Source of the DNA: Pseudoalteromonas sp. Z1A8
Lineage (GTDB): Bacteria; Pseudomonadota; Gammaproteobacteria; Enterobacterales; Alteromonadaceae
Length of the DNA: 64,000 nt
NCBI RefSeq assembly: GCF_011378855.1
Contig: NZ_WTLB01000016.1
Location: 1-64,000 of the forward strand
Direction of reading: 5' to 3'
The position numbers and the translations under genes were made by a program. Below, piece by piece: positions 18,693 through 27,645 of this stretch. The notes below the pieces were generated by a model. The model saw only the letters and a list, made by a program, of their open reading frames with translations. It ran no database searches and was not told where the DNA came from. The stretch's first letter is position 1. Every line of letters begins with the position of its first letter.

Positions 18693-19274
18693 ATGAGCGA
18701 GCAGGAATTAGATTTAGTGCTAGTAAAAAGGGTCCAGCAAGGAGATAAAAACGCCTTCAACCTATTAGTAAAGAAGTATCAAAACAAAATTGCAGGTTTG
18801 ATCTCACGTTATGTATCTAACCAAGGCGATATTGCTGATGTAGCACAAGAGGCTTTTATTAAAGCTTACCGTGCACTTCCAAACTTTAGAGGTGACAGCG
18901 CCTTTTACACGTGGTTATACCGTATTGCCGTTAATTGTGCTAAAAATTACTTAGTAGCCCAGGGGCGTAAACCGCCAGCAAATGATATAGACGCCGAAGA
19001 TGCCGAATTTTACGATTGTGCAGATTCAATGCGATCTAATGCATCTCCTGAAAACCTACTTTTAAGCGAAGAAGTACGCGCTGTTATTTTTAATACGATT
19101 GATAGTTTGCCTGAAGATCTTAAAACCGCAATCACCCTTAGAGAAATCGAAGGGATGAGCTATGAAGAAATAGCCGTGGTAATGGATTGCCCAGTCGGGA
19201 CGGTGCGTTCGCGTATATTTCGTGCCCGTGAAGCAATTGATAACAAATTAAACCCATTAATAGGCGAGTCTTAG
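18693..19274 (+). CDS. rpoE: RNA polymerase sigma-E factor
   Basis: A 193-aa group 4 (ECF) sigma factor directing the envelope-stress response. Region 2 (NLLVKKYQNKIAGLISRYV to FYTWLYRIAVN) and region 4 (LPEDLKTAITLREIEGMSYEEIA, PVGTVRSRIFRARE) are nearly identical to E. coli RpoE. The ATG at 18693 gives an MSEQELD start aligned with the E. coli protein. A GTG at 18633 would add 20 residues but coincides with the predicted transcript start. It is the first gene of the rpoE-rseA-rseB-rseC operon, with only 1 bp before rseA. Confidence 0.96.
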   Translation: MSEQELDLVLVKRVQQGDKNAFNLLVKKYQNKIAGLISRYVSNQGDIADVAQEAFIKAYRALPNFRGDSAFYTWLYRIAVNCAKNYLVAQGRKPPANDIDAEDAEFYDCADSMRSNASPENLLLSEEVRAVIFNTIDSLPEDLKTAITLREIEGMSYEEIAVVMDCPVGTVRSRIFRAREAIDNKLNPLIGES

Positions 19275-19275
19275 T

Positions 19276-19893
19276 ATGACAAAAGCACACCTTAACAAGT
19301 TAGATAACGAAGCGTTATCGGCATTACTTGATGGCGAGCAACATCTGACCGATGCAAAAATTGCAGAGCAAGATGTCACTACGTTTGGCCGTTATGCGTT
19401 AATTGGTGATGCGATGCGTGCTCAAAAAAATAATAACGACATACATATTGATATTAGCGATCGCGTTGCATTAGCACTAGAAAGCGAGCCTGTTTATACT
19501 GACTTTAGTCAGACAAAAACACAGCCTCAAGCAATCACTGAAACAGTACAAGATAATAAAGTAGTCGCTTTTAATTGGCGCAAGCCAGTTGCTCAACTAG
19601 CTATTGCAGCAAGTGTGGCAATGTTTGCTATTGTAGGCGTTAATACGTTACCTCAAAGCAACAACGACCAACAAAGCGAAATTCCATTACTGCAAACCAC
19701 ACCGCTAGCGGGTATGGCGTCACCAGTAAGTTATTCATCTGAGCCTGCGCTTGAAAATGCAGAGCAAGGTTTGCGTGAACTGCAGCAACAACGTATTGGT
19801 GCATTAGTTCTTGAGCATCAACGCCAAGCACGAGTTGCGAATTCTTTAGAAACAGCGCAAACTAATACCAAAGCGTCTGAGGAAAAAAACTAA
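19276..19893 (+). CDS. rseA: Anti-sigma-E factor RseA
   Basis: A 205-aa single-pass inner-membrane protein. The N-terminal cytoplasmic domain (LDNEALSALLDGE, GRYALIGDAMR) resembles the sigma-E-binding domain of RseA. One membrane segment lies at about 98-117 (VAQLAIAASVAMFAIVGVN). The periplasmic part contains a Gln-rich stretch like the RseB-interacting and DegS-cleaved region. Gene order and spacing support the identity. Confidence 0.93.
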   Translation: MTKAHLNKLDNEALSALLDGEQHLTDAKIAEQDVTTFGRYALIGDAMRAQKNNNDIHIDISDRVALALESEPVYTDFSQTKTQPQAITETVQDNKVVAFNWRKPVAQLAIAASVAMFAIVGVNTLPQSNNDQQSEIPLLQTTPLAGMASPVSYSSEPALENAEQGLRELQQQRIGALVLEHQRQARVANSLETAQTNTKASEEKN

Positions 19894-19897
19894 TTAA

Positions 19898-20848
19898 ATG
19901 AAAGTAATCACTTTTGTTCTGTCGTTGGTAGTAAGCTTTAATGCATTTGCCAGCGACACAAATCCTGCCAAAGATTTATTACTACAAATGGCTAATGCCG
20001 TTCATACCCGTAATTTTGACGCCTCGTTTGTGGTTGTTAAAGGTAAAACAATGGAACCCTACCGCTGGGTGCATGCTTTACAAGGTGACACAGAACTTGA
20101 GCATTTAAGTTTACTTAATGGTGCTGGCCTAGAAATGGTGCGCATTAATAACCAAGTTACTTATTTTGAACCTCAGTCTGAACCCTATTCTCTAAAAACA
20201 GATTCAATAGCTGGACCAATTCCTGAAGTACTTTTTAAAGATATAGATCGCTTAAGTGCGCACTATGACTTTGTGCTTGGCGGAAAGGGTCGTATCGCAG
20301 GGCGTGCTGCACAGTTAGTTCGCATAGAGTCCAAAGACGAGTATAAATATAATTATTGGATTTGGCTGGATATGGAATCGTCGTTGTTATTAAAAGCAGC
20401 ATACGTAAACCATGAAGGTGAAGCCTTAGAGCAATTACAACTTACGCATATTAGTGTGACAGAGCAGCCAGCCAGTATGCTACTTGAAGTACTTAATCGA
20501 AACTTTCCAACGCCTTTACCAAATGATGCACTTATAAACGAAGATAGTGCTGCCACCAACTGGAAAATAAGTTGGTTACCAGATGGTTTTGAGTTACTAA
20601 AATCAGATAGGCATAAGCTCGATTTAAATAATGAATTAACTGACTATTACTTGTTCTCTGATGGTTTTGTTGAAATTTCGGTATTTATTCAGCGCCCATT
20701 GCCAGGTAAGCGTTTAAGCGGAGCACTAACCTCTGGTGCAACGACAGTATATGTGCATAATGGCGGTAATTTTGATGTATCGGTTGTTGGTAATGTACCG
20801 AGTATGACCGCAAAAGCGATTGCAGAGTCAGTTACTCGCGCATTATAA
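19898..20848 (+). CDS. rseB: Periplasmic sigma-E regulator RseB
   Basis: A 316-aa exported protein: signal peptide of about 18 residues (ending NAFAS), a LolA-like lipoprotein-sensing domain in about 25-210, and a smaller C-terminal domain in about 220-316 (WLPDGFELL, SVFIQ). RseB binds RseA and shields it from DegS until lipoproteins or LPS accumulate. It lies 4 bp after rseA and overlaps the upstream part of the rseC reading frame. Confidence 0.94.
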   Translation: MKVITFVLSLVVSFNAFASDTNPAKDLLLQMANAVHTRNFDASFVVVKGKTMEPYRWVHALQGDTELEHLSLLNGAGLEMVRINNQVTYFEPQSEPYSLKTDSIAGPIPEVLFKDIDRLSAHYDFVLGGKGRIAGRAAQLVRIESKDEYKYNYWIWLDMESSLLLKAAYVNHEGEALEQLQLTHISVTEQPASMLLEVLNRNFPTPLPNDALINEDSAATNWKISWLPDGFELLKSDRHKLDLNNELTDYYLFSDGFVEISVFIQRPLPGKRLSGALTSGATTVYVHNGGNFDVSVVGNVPSMTAKAIAESVTRAL

Positions 20849-20867
20849 ACGATTCGTAAGGATTGTT

Positions 20868-21317
20868 ATGATTGAACAAACCCTCACTATTGTGGCCCTT
20901 GATGGCCACATTGCTCATTTAGAAGCAGAGCAAAAACAAGCTTGTGAAGGCTGTAACGGTCGTTGTGGTTCACAAGTGTTTGGTAAGCTATTTGGCACTG
21001 CAAAAAAAACCTTCCCCTATAAATTTGAATCCCCGGTCGAAGTGGGTCAAAAAGTTACCTTATCACTTGATGATAGTCATGTAGTTAGGCATGCTTTTGC
21101 TGTTTACATGTTACCGCTCCTTTTAAGCTTGGTTTTTGCATTTATTGCGGCGCAATTATTTATGGCTCCCGAAGGTTGGCAGATTTTAGCAGCAGCTTTA
21201 GGTGGTGTTACTGGCTTTTTTATAGCTAAAACTCGTGTGAAATCGCTAAAGCACGATATAAAAGTTATAAAAATTCATCCAATTAGTATCCCTTTAACTC
21301 AAATAGATGGTGATTGA
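20868..21317 (+). CDS. rseC: SoxR-reducing / sigma-E accessory protein RseC
   Basis: A 149-aa inner-membrane protein with the N-terminal cysteine cluster CEGCNGRCG (about residues 25-33), typical of RseC/RsxC-associated proteins, and two membrane helices (about 80-100 and 104-122). It is the fourth gene of the sigma-E operon. The ATG at 20868, preceded by GTAAGGA, is chosen; a longer frame would overlap rseB. Confidence 0.92.
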   Translation: MIEQTLTIVALDGHIAHLEAEQKQACEGCNGRCGSQVFGKLFGTAKKTFPYKFESPVEVGQKVTLSLDDSHVVRHAFAVYMLPLLLSLVFAFIAAQLFMAPEGWQILAAALGGVTGFFIAKTRVKSLKHDIKVIKIHPISIPLTQIDGD

Positions 21318-21345
21318 CGCCAATTAAATGTAAAATTGCCGTTTT

Positions 21346-21551
21346 ATACCAAAGTAACTTGGAAATACAGGGAACCGTGGTTTTTTAAATTATTTTATCT
21401 GACTGAATTATTTAAGTTAAGTAAACATAACTTGTTGTTATTCAATAAATAAAATGGTTATAACCCATCTTAAAAAGCATTCGTGATGTTTGTTATATAC
21501 AAATTTAGCTTATGGCATCCTATAGCAAGTATTTTCAAGTCACTTAGGTAT
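21346..21551. repeat. 206-bp element with imperfect terminal inverted repeats
   Basis: The left end (21346-21368) and the reverse complement of the right end agree at about 20 of 23 bases, beginning ATACC. The interior is AT-rich without an ORF. It fills most of the rseC-lepA gap and ends 41 bp before lepA, so any lepA promoter must lie in it or just after. It looks like a small non-autonomous element. Confidence 0.6.
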
Positions 21552-21592
21552 TCATATTTAGTCCATTAAAATAGAAGTATAGAATCCAGTTT

Positions 21593-23380
21593 ATGAAGCA
21601 TATCCGTAATTTTTCGATCATCGCCCATATTGACCATGGTAAATCGACCCTTTCAGATCGTTTGATCCAAGTTTGTGGCGGTTTAACCGACCGTGAAATG
21701 CAAAAACAAGTTTTGGATTCAATGGATATTGAGCGCGAACGTGGTATTACCATTAAAGCGCAAAGTGTAACGTTGAATTATAAAGCGAACGATGGCGAAA
21801 CTTATCAACTTAATTTCATTGATACTCCAGGACACGTTGATTTTACGTATGAAGTATCACGTTCTTTAGCTGCATGTGAAGGTGCACTACTTGTTGTTGA
21901 TGCAGGCCAAGGCGTTGAAGCGCAAACATTAGCTAACTGTTACACCGCTATTGAAATGGAATTAGAAGTAATACCAGTACTTAATAAAATCGATTTACCG
22001 CAAGCGGATCCTTTACGTGTTGCAGAAGAAATTGAAGAAATTATTGGTATTGATGCTCTTGATGCAGTGCAATGTAGCGCTAAAACGGGTGTAGGTATTG
22101 CCGAAGTACTTGAAATGATTGTTAGAGATGTTCCGCCACCAGTAGGCGACAAAGACGCACCTTTACAAGCGCTTATTATTGATTCTTGGTTTGACCCGTA
22201 CCAAGGCGTTGTATCACTAGTGCGTATTAAGCACGGTGAACTACGCACGGGCGACAAAATAAAAATAATGTCGAACGAGCATATACATACAGCTGACCAA
22301 GTAGGTGTGTTTACACCTAAGCAAACTAACACCGGTATTTTAAGAACCGGTGAGGTAGGGTTTGTTATTGCCGGTATTAAAGAGATACATGGTGCGCCAG
22401 TGGGCGATACTATTACTCATCAAAAAAATGCGGCTCCACTTCGCTTACCAGGCTTTCAAAAAATAAAACCTCAGGTTTATGCAGGTATGTTCCCAATTGC
22501 ATCTGATGAGTATGAATCATTCCGTGATGCACTTAACAAATTAAGCTTAAACGATGCGTCGTTATTCTTTGAACCAGAGAATTCAACTGCGCTAGGTTTT
22601 GGTTTCCGCTGTGGCTTTTTAGGTATGCTGCACATGGAAATCATTCAAGAGCGTTTAGAGCGTGAATACGATATTGATTTAATTACAACGGCACCTACGG
22701 TAATCTATGAGGTAGTTACTAAAGAAGGTACATTCCAGATTGATAACCCGTCTGATTTACCTGCAGTAAACGATATTGTAGAAATTCGTGAGCCGATTGT
22801 TGAAGCTAATATTCTGGTACCACAAGAATACCTAGGTAACGTTATTACCTTGTGTATTGAAAAACGTGGTAGCCAAACAAAAATGACTTATCACGGAAAG
22901 CAAGTAGCTGTTACATATGAGCTACCTATGGCTGAAGTGGTAATGGACTTTTTTGATAAATTAAAATCAACAAGTCGTGGTTTTGCGTCGCTTGATTATA
23001 ACTTTAAACACTTTCAAACATCAGATATGGTGCGTGTTGATATTTTAATTAATAGTGAGCGTGTTGATGCACTTGCGATTATTGTTCACCGAGATGGTGC
23101 GCAGTCTCGTGGTCGTCAGTTAGCTGATGCATTAAAAGAGCTTATTCCACGTCAAATGTTTGATATCGCTATTCAAGCAGCTATCGGACAACATGTTATT
23201 GCTCGTACTACGGTAAAACAGTTACGTAAAAACGTAATTGCTAAGTGTTACGGTGGCGATGTGAGCCGTAAGAAAAAGCTACTTAAAAAGCAAAAAGATG
23301 GTAAAAAACGTATGAAGCAAGTAGGTAATGTTGAAGTACCTCAAGAAGCGTTTTTAGCTATTTTAAAAGTTGGTAAATAA
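21593..23380 (+). CDS. lepA: Elongation factor 4 (LepA), ribosome-associated GTPase
   Basis: A 595-aa translational GTPase. The G1 motif [10 protein letters not shown]3 DTPGHVDF and G4 NKIDLP are visible. EF-G-like domains and the LepA-specific C-terminal region with a basic [17 protein letters not shown] tail follow. It acts on ribosomes under stress or during initiation. It is the first gene of a lepA-lepB-rnc-era-recO-pdxJ run, with 16 bp to lepB. Confidence 0.98.
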   Translation: MKHIRNFSIIAHIDHGKSTLSDRLIQVCGGLTDREMQKQVLDSMDIERERGITIKAQSVTLNYKANDGETYQLNFIDTPGHVDFTYEVSRSLAACEGALLVVDAGQGVEAQTLANCYTAIEMELEVIPVLNKIDLPQADPLRVAEEIEEIIGIDALDAVQCSAKTGVGIAEVLEMIVRDVPPPVGDKDAPLQALIIDSWFDPYQGVVSLVRIKHGELRTGDKIKIMSNEHIHTADQVGVFTPKQTNTGILRTGEVGFVIAGIKEIHGAPVGDTITHQKNAAPLRLPGFQKIKPQVYAGMFPIASDEYESFRDALNKLSLNDASLFFEPENSTALGFGFRCGFLGMLHMEIIQERLEREYDIDLITTAPTVIYEVVTKEGTFQIDNPSDLPAVNDIVEIREPIVEANILVPQEYLGNVITLCIEKRGSQTKMTYHGKQVAVTYELPMAEVVMDFFDKLKSTSRGFASLDYNFKHFQTSDMVRVDILINSERVDALAIIVHRDGAQSRGRQLADALKELIPRQMFDIAIQAAIGQHVIARTTVKQLRKNVIAKCYGGDVSRKKKLLKKQKDGKKRMKQVGNVEVPQEAFLAILKVGK

Positions 23381-23396
23381 AAACAAAGGATTATAA

Positions 23397-24332
23397 ATGG
23401 CTGGTTATTTTTCAGTTTTATTGGTGCTGTTAACTTTAGGCTCAGGCTTAATATGGTTAATAGATCACTTAATGTATGCTCCTAAAAGGCAGGAGCGTTT
23501 AGCGATAGCGCAAACGTCTGCTGGGGCTCCGTTAGATGAAGAAACTGCGGCATTAATTGCACCAGAACCAGTACTAACAGAAACCGCAAAATCGATTTTT
23601 CCGATGATTGCAGCAATTACTATTTTTAGATCATTTATTTTTGAACCGTTTCAGATTCCATCTGGTTCAATGATGCCTACACTACTAGTAGGTGACTTTA
23701 TTTTAGTACAAAAGTATTCATATGGAATAAAAGACCCAGTTTGGCGCACTCAGTTAGTTGATGTCGGTGAGCCTGAACGTGGTGATATTGTTGTTTTTAA
23801 ATACCCTTTAGATGAAAGTGTTGACTATATTAAACGTACGATTGGTTTACCTGGCGATAAAATTGTTTATCGTGATAAACGTTTGTATATTCAGCCAAAC
23901 TGTAAAGAAGGCGAAACCCAACAGGGTGAGCTTTTATGTAATGAATTCAATAAAATTGATTTTAAACTAATTAATGATAACGAATTTAAACAAGGCCCAA
24001 TGCCTCTAGCTCGTGTGAATGAAAATTTGACAACAGTTACGCATGATATATTAATCAACCCACAAGCGCCTGAGAGAAAAGGGCGTTACTACCAGCAACC
24101 GGGCACGCCTTCTGATGAATGGACTGTTCCTGCTGATCATTATTTTATGATGGGTGATAACCGCGACAACAGCCAAGATGGTCGCTTTTGGGGCTTTGTA
24201 CCAAAAGAAAACTTGGTGGGTAAAGCTGTCTTTATATGGATGAGTTTTGAATTTGAGAATGGCCCTGATGATATTTTACCAGGATGGGTTCCAACTGGTG
24301 TTCGCTTTGAGCGCCTAGGTAATATTCAGTAA
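23397..24332 (+). CDS. lepB: Signal peptidase I
   Basis: A 311-aa inner-membrane serine/lysine protease that removes Sec and Tat signal peptides. There is an N-terminal membrane helix (about 3-22) and a second at about 60-78. The catalytic Ser lies in PSGSMMPTL (about 90-98) and the Lys in the [11 protein letters not shown] motif (about 143-153). [14 protein letters not shown] is the conserved box E. Length is near that of E. coli LepB (324). Confidence 0.97.
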   Translation: MAGYFSVLLVLLTLGSGLIWLIDHLMYAPKRQERLAIAQTSAGAPLDEETAALIAPEPVLTETAKSIFPMIAAITIFRSFIFEPFQIPSGSMMPTLLVGDFILVQKYSYGIKDPVWRTQLVDVGEPERGDIVVFKYPLDESVDYIKRTIGLPGDKIVYRDKRLYIQPNCKEGETQQGELLCNEFNKIDFKLINDNEFKQGPMPLARVNENLTTVTHDILINPQAPERKGRYYQQPGTPSDEWTVPADHYFMMGDNRDNSQDGRFWGFVPKENLVGKAVFIWMSFEFENGPDDILPGWVPTGVRFERLGNIQ

Positions 24333-24334
24333 CG

Positions 24335-25012
24335 ATGAAAAAAAATGTAACAGAATTATATAAAAAAATTGGCTATGAATTCGCTGATCAAGGTTTACTT
24401 GAGCAAGCAATGACGCACCGTAGCCACAAAGGTCAACATAATGAGCGACTAGAATTTTTAGGCGACTCTATTTTAAGCTTTGTGATTGCCAATGCACTTT
24501 ATGCCAAATTTCCTAAAGCGCGTGAAGGCGATTTAAGCCGCATGCGTTCAACGCTTGTGCGTGGTCAAACACTTGCCGAGTTTGGTCTTGAATTTGGTCT
24601 AGGCGACTATTTACGCTTAGGGCCGGGCGAGCTTAAAAGTGGCGGATTCCGTCGCGAGTCAACGCTTGCTGATGCAGTAGAAGCTATTATAGGTGCTGCA
24701 TTTTTAGATTCAGGTATCGACAGCTGTGGCAATCTGATATTGGCGTGGTACCAATCACGTTTGGATGCTATTTCACCAGGGCTTAACCAGAAAGATCCTA
24801 AAACCCTGCTGCAAGAGTATTTGCAAGCCCGTAAATTATCTTTACCGGGCTACACTGTGGTTGATACACAAGGCCAAGCACACAATCAAACATTCACGGT
24901 TGAATGTATTGTTGATGGAATGGATAGCATAATTTCTGTTGGTAGCTCGCGCCGTAAGGCCGAACAAAAAGCTGCTGAAAAAGCATTGAAGATAATTAAA
25001 AATGAACCTTGA
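24335..25012 (+). CDS. rnc: Ribonuclease III
   Basis: A 225-aa dsRNA endonuclease for rRNA and mRNA processing. The catalytic signature ERLEFLGDS (about 38-46) and the second acidic cluster DAVEAIIGA (about 113-121) are intact. A C-terminal dsRNA-binding domain spans about 155-222 ([26 protein letters not shown]). It overlaps era by 11 bp. Confidence 0.97.
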   Translation: MKKNVTELYKKIGYEFADQGLLEQAMTHRSHKGQHNERLEFLGDSILSFVIANALYAKFPKAREGDLSRMRSTLVRGQTLAEFGLEFGLGDYLRLGPGELKSGGFRRESTLADAVEAIIGAAFLDSGIDSCGNLILAWYQSRLDAISPGLNQKDPKTLLQEYLQARKLSLPGYTVVDTQGQAHNQTFTVECIVDGMDSIISVGSSRRKAEQKAAEKALKIIKNEP

Positions 25013-25934
25013 TACCTTAATACAGCCTCATGAACGTGATGTAGATACATTTTGTGGAATGGTTGCCATTGTTGGTCGACCTAATGTAGGTAAATCGACT
25101 TTGCTTAATGAAATCATTGAGCAAAAAGTGAGTATTACCTCACGTAAACCACAAACTACACGCCATCGTATTATGGGTATTCATACTGTTGATAAACACC
25201 AAGCGGTATACATAGATACACCGGGTCTACACGTTGAAGAAAAGCGTGCTATTAACCGTTTAATGAACCGAGCAGCGTCTAGTTCTATTGGCGATGTAGA
25301 GCTTATTATTTTTGTCGTTGAAGGCACTCATTGGAATGCCGATGACGATATGGTGCTTAATAAAGTATCGCAAAGTGGTAAACCTGTATTATTAGTTATT
25401 AATAAAATTGACCAAGTTAAAGACCGTGACCTTGTGCTACCTCATATGAAGTGGTTAAGTGACAAGTTTGATTTTGTTGGAATTATGCCAGTATCAGCAA
25501 CGCAAGGTAAAAACGTTGATTTAATTAAAGCAGAAGTAACTAAACGTTTACCGCCTTGCGAGTTTTATTTCCCAGAAGATTACGTAACAGACCGCTCGAT
25601 GCGTTTTATGGCGGCTGAAGTTATCCGTGAAAAACTAATGCGTTTTATGGGTGAAGAATTACCGTATTCAGTGACTGTTGAAATTGAGCAATTTAAGTGG
25701 CAAGACAACGGTATTTGGCATATCAATGGGTTGATTCTTGTTGAGCGCGAAACGCAAAAACGCATGGTTATTGGTAATAAAGGCGAAAAGCTAAAAACCA
25801 TTGGCCGTGAAGCCCGTAAAGACATTGAAGAAATGCTTGATAACAAAGTATTTTTAGAACTTTGGGTTAAAGTGAAGTCAGGTTGGGCTGATGATGAACG
25901 TGCACTAAGAAGCTTAGGTTACAGTGAAGACTAA
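25002..25934 (+). CDS. era: GTPase Era, 16S rRNA maturation factor
   Basis: A 310-aa GTPase. G1 is GRPNVGKST (about 26-34), G3 DTPG and G4 NKID. The C-terminal KH domain (about 215-300) carries the [18 protein letters not shown]-binding loop. It binds the 3' end of 16S rRNA during 30S assembly. The upstream end overlaps rnc; this coupling is conserved. Confidence 0.97.
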   Translation: MNLDTLIQPHERDVDTFCGMVAIVGRPNVGKSTLLNEIIEQKVSITSRKPQTTRHRIMGIHTVDKHQAVYIDTPGLHVEEKRAINRLMNRAASSSIGDVELIIFVVEGTHWNADDDMVLNKVSQSGKPVLLVINKIDQVKDRDLVLPHMKWLSDKFDFVGIMPVSATQGKNVDLIKAEVTKRLPPCEFYFPEDYVTDRSMRFMAAEVIREKLMRFMGEELPYSVTVEIEQFKWQDNGIWHINGLILVERETQKRMVIGNKGEKLKTIGREARKDIEEMLDNKVFLELWVKVKSGWADDERALRSLGYSED

Positions 25935-25954
25935 ACCAAGCAGTAGCTTAGTGA

Positions 25955-26647
25955 ATGGATAGCGACTTTTACACCGCATATTTATTACATCGGCGTCCTT
26001 ATAGTGACTCTCAAGTAATGTTAGATATGCTTGTAGAAGGCGTGGGCCAGCTAAGAATGCTGGCCCGAATTAGTGGTCGCCAGGCCACTAAACATAAAGC
26101 ACAACTTCAGCCGTTTCAGGCACTCCTTGTTAATTACAGCGGCAAGTACGATCTAAAATATATCAATAAATTTGAACTGCATGGTAACTCGCACTTTTTA
26201 AAAGGCGATGAGCTTTATTGTGGCTTTTATTTAAATGAGCTTACCAATCGCATAGTGCCTGTTAACGAGCCCATTGAACAAGTATTTGAGCTATATAAAT
26301 CTCACCTAGGAAACCTAAACAGCGGAGCCAATTTACAAGAAGTGCTTCGCTCGTACGAATTTCAATTATTGGAATTACTCGGTTATGGCGTGGATTTTAG
26401 TTTTGACGCCAGCGGTGAGCCAATAGATGAAAAGCAAACGTATAGTTATTTCCCCGAACTTGGTTTTTTAGTACAGGAAGATACGCGTTCTGGATTTAGC
26501 GGCAAACAACTTAATGCCATAGCTAATCATGACTTTAGCCAAAGCGATGTGCTATATATGGCAAAGCAATTAAGCCGCTATTTATTAAAACCCTTATTAG
26601 GTAGTAAACCATTAAAAAGCCGTGAGCTATTTATGGCCTCTCAATAA
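25955..26647 (+). CDS. recO: DNA repair protein RecO
   Basis: A 230-aa recombination mediator of the RecFOR pathway. It has an N-terminal OB fold (about 1-80, starting [20 protein letters not shown]) and a helical C-terminal domain. The zinc-binding cysteines seen in some RecO proteins are absent, as in E. coli. It is 20 bp after era. Confidence 0.94.
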   Translation: MDSDFYTAYLLHRRPYSDSQVMLDMLVEGVGQLRMLARISGRQATKHKAQLQPFQALLVNYSGKYDLKYINKFELHGNSHFLKGDELYCGFYLNELTNRIVPVNEPIEQVFELYKSHLGNLNSGANLQEVLRSYEFQLLELLGYGVDFSFDASGEPIDEKQTYSYFPELGFLVQEDTRSGFSGKQLNAIANHDFSQSDVLYMAKQLSRYLLKPLLGSKPLKSRELFMASQ

Positions 26648-26669
26648 ACGTAATTTTACAGGTAAGAAA

Positions 26670-27401
26670 ATGAAAGATATTCTTTTGGGTGTAAACGTAG
26701 ATCATATTGCAACACTTCGCCAAGCGCGTGGAACAAATTACCCAGATCCCGCTCATGCAGCCAGTGTAGCAGAGCATGCAGGGGCAGACGGTATTACGAT
26801 TCACTTACGTGAAGACAGACGCCATATTCAAGATCGCGACGTTTATGTGATGGCTAAAACCATTCAAACGCGTATGAATCTTGAAACAGCTGTTACCGAT
26901 GAAATGATAAAAATAGCGCTTGAAGTAAAACCTGAGTATGTGTGCCTAGTGCCTGAAAAACGTGAAGAACTAACCACCGAGGGCGGCTTAGACGTAGCGG
27001 GCAATATAGATAAAATTAAAGCCGCAACAAAAACACTTACCGACGCGGGCATAAAAGTATCGTTATTTATTGATGCAGATAAAGCACAATTAGACGCAGC
27101 CAAAGAGTGTGGTGCCCCTTATGTAGAAATACACACTGGTGCGTACGCTGATGCAACAAATGACACTGATTTACACAAAGAATTAGAGCATATTCGTGAA
27201 GGTGTTCAATACGCAGCAAGCTTAGGTTTGATTGTTAACGCTGGCCATGGTCTTCATTATCATAACGTTAAACCCATTGCCGCGATGCCTGAGATTTACG
27301 AGCTAAATATTGGCCACGCTATTATTGCTCGTGCAGCGATAGATGGACTCGATAAAGCCGTACGCGACATGAAACGATTAATGATTGAAGCAAGAATGTA
27401 A
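26670..27401 (+). CDS. pdxJ: Pyridoxine 5'-phosphate synthase
   Basis: A 243-aa TIM-barrel enzyme joining 3-amino-2-oxopropyl phosphate and deoxyxylulose 5-phosphate in vitamin B6 synthesis. It has the signature [16 protein letters not shown] at the N-terminus, [10 protein letters not shown] near residue 45, and [11 protein letters not shown] near 190. The ATG at 26670 aligns with known PdxJ proteins. acpS, which follows pdxJ in E. coli, is not here. Confidence 0.97.
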   Translation: MKDILLGVNVDHIATLRQARGTNYPDPAHAASVAEHAGADGITIHLREDRRHIQDRDVYVMAKTIQTRMNLETAVTDEMIKIALEVKPEYVCLVPEKREELTTEGGLDVAGNIDKIKAATKTLTDAGIKVSLFIDADKAQLDAAKECGAPYVEIHTGAYADATNDTDLHKELEHIREGVQYAASLGLIVNAGHGLHYHNVKPIAAMPEIYELNIGHAIIARAAIDGLDKAVRDMKRLMIEARM

Positions 27402-27562
27402 TACCAATTCGCAATAATACTTAATCAATTTGAGGGATTAAATCTGACGCTAACTGCGTTAAAAATTTCTGATATAGAACAACTAAATAACGAAATTTTT
27501 GCCTGGTTATCGACACGATTTTCTCACCTCAGAATAGATCACTTAATTAAGCGAATTGGTAT
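27401..27562. repeat. 162-bp inverted-repeat element, copy 1
   Basis: The 12-bp perfect terminal inverted repeat ATACCAATTCGC starts on the last base of the pdxJ stop codon, and its complement ends at 27562. The interior contains ACTGCGTTAAAAATT and ATATAGAACAACTA, also present in the copy at 36668-36829, which has exactly the same length. There is no ORF. This is a non-coding repeat family. Confidence 0.8.
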
Positions 27563-27600
27563 AATACCTGCCAATATAAGTATTTAAACAGCTTAATTAA

Positions 27601-27627
27601 AAAACGCGGTTAATACCGCGTTTTTTT
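27601..27627. terminator. Bidirectional terminator between pdxJ and barA
   Basis: AAAACGCGGT and ACCGCGTTTT form a 10-bp perfect stem around TAAT, followed by Ts on the plus strand. The convergent barA gene ends 20 bp further on. Confidence 0.85.
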
Positions 27628-27645
27628 GTATCTAAAATTCAAAGC

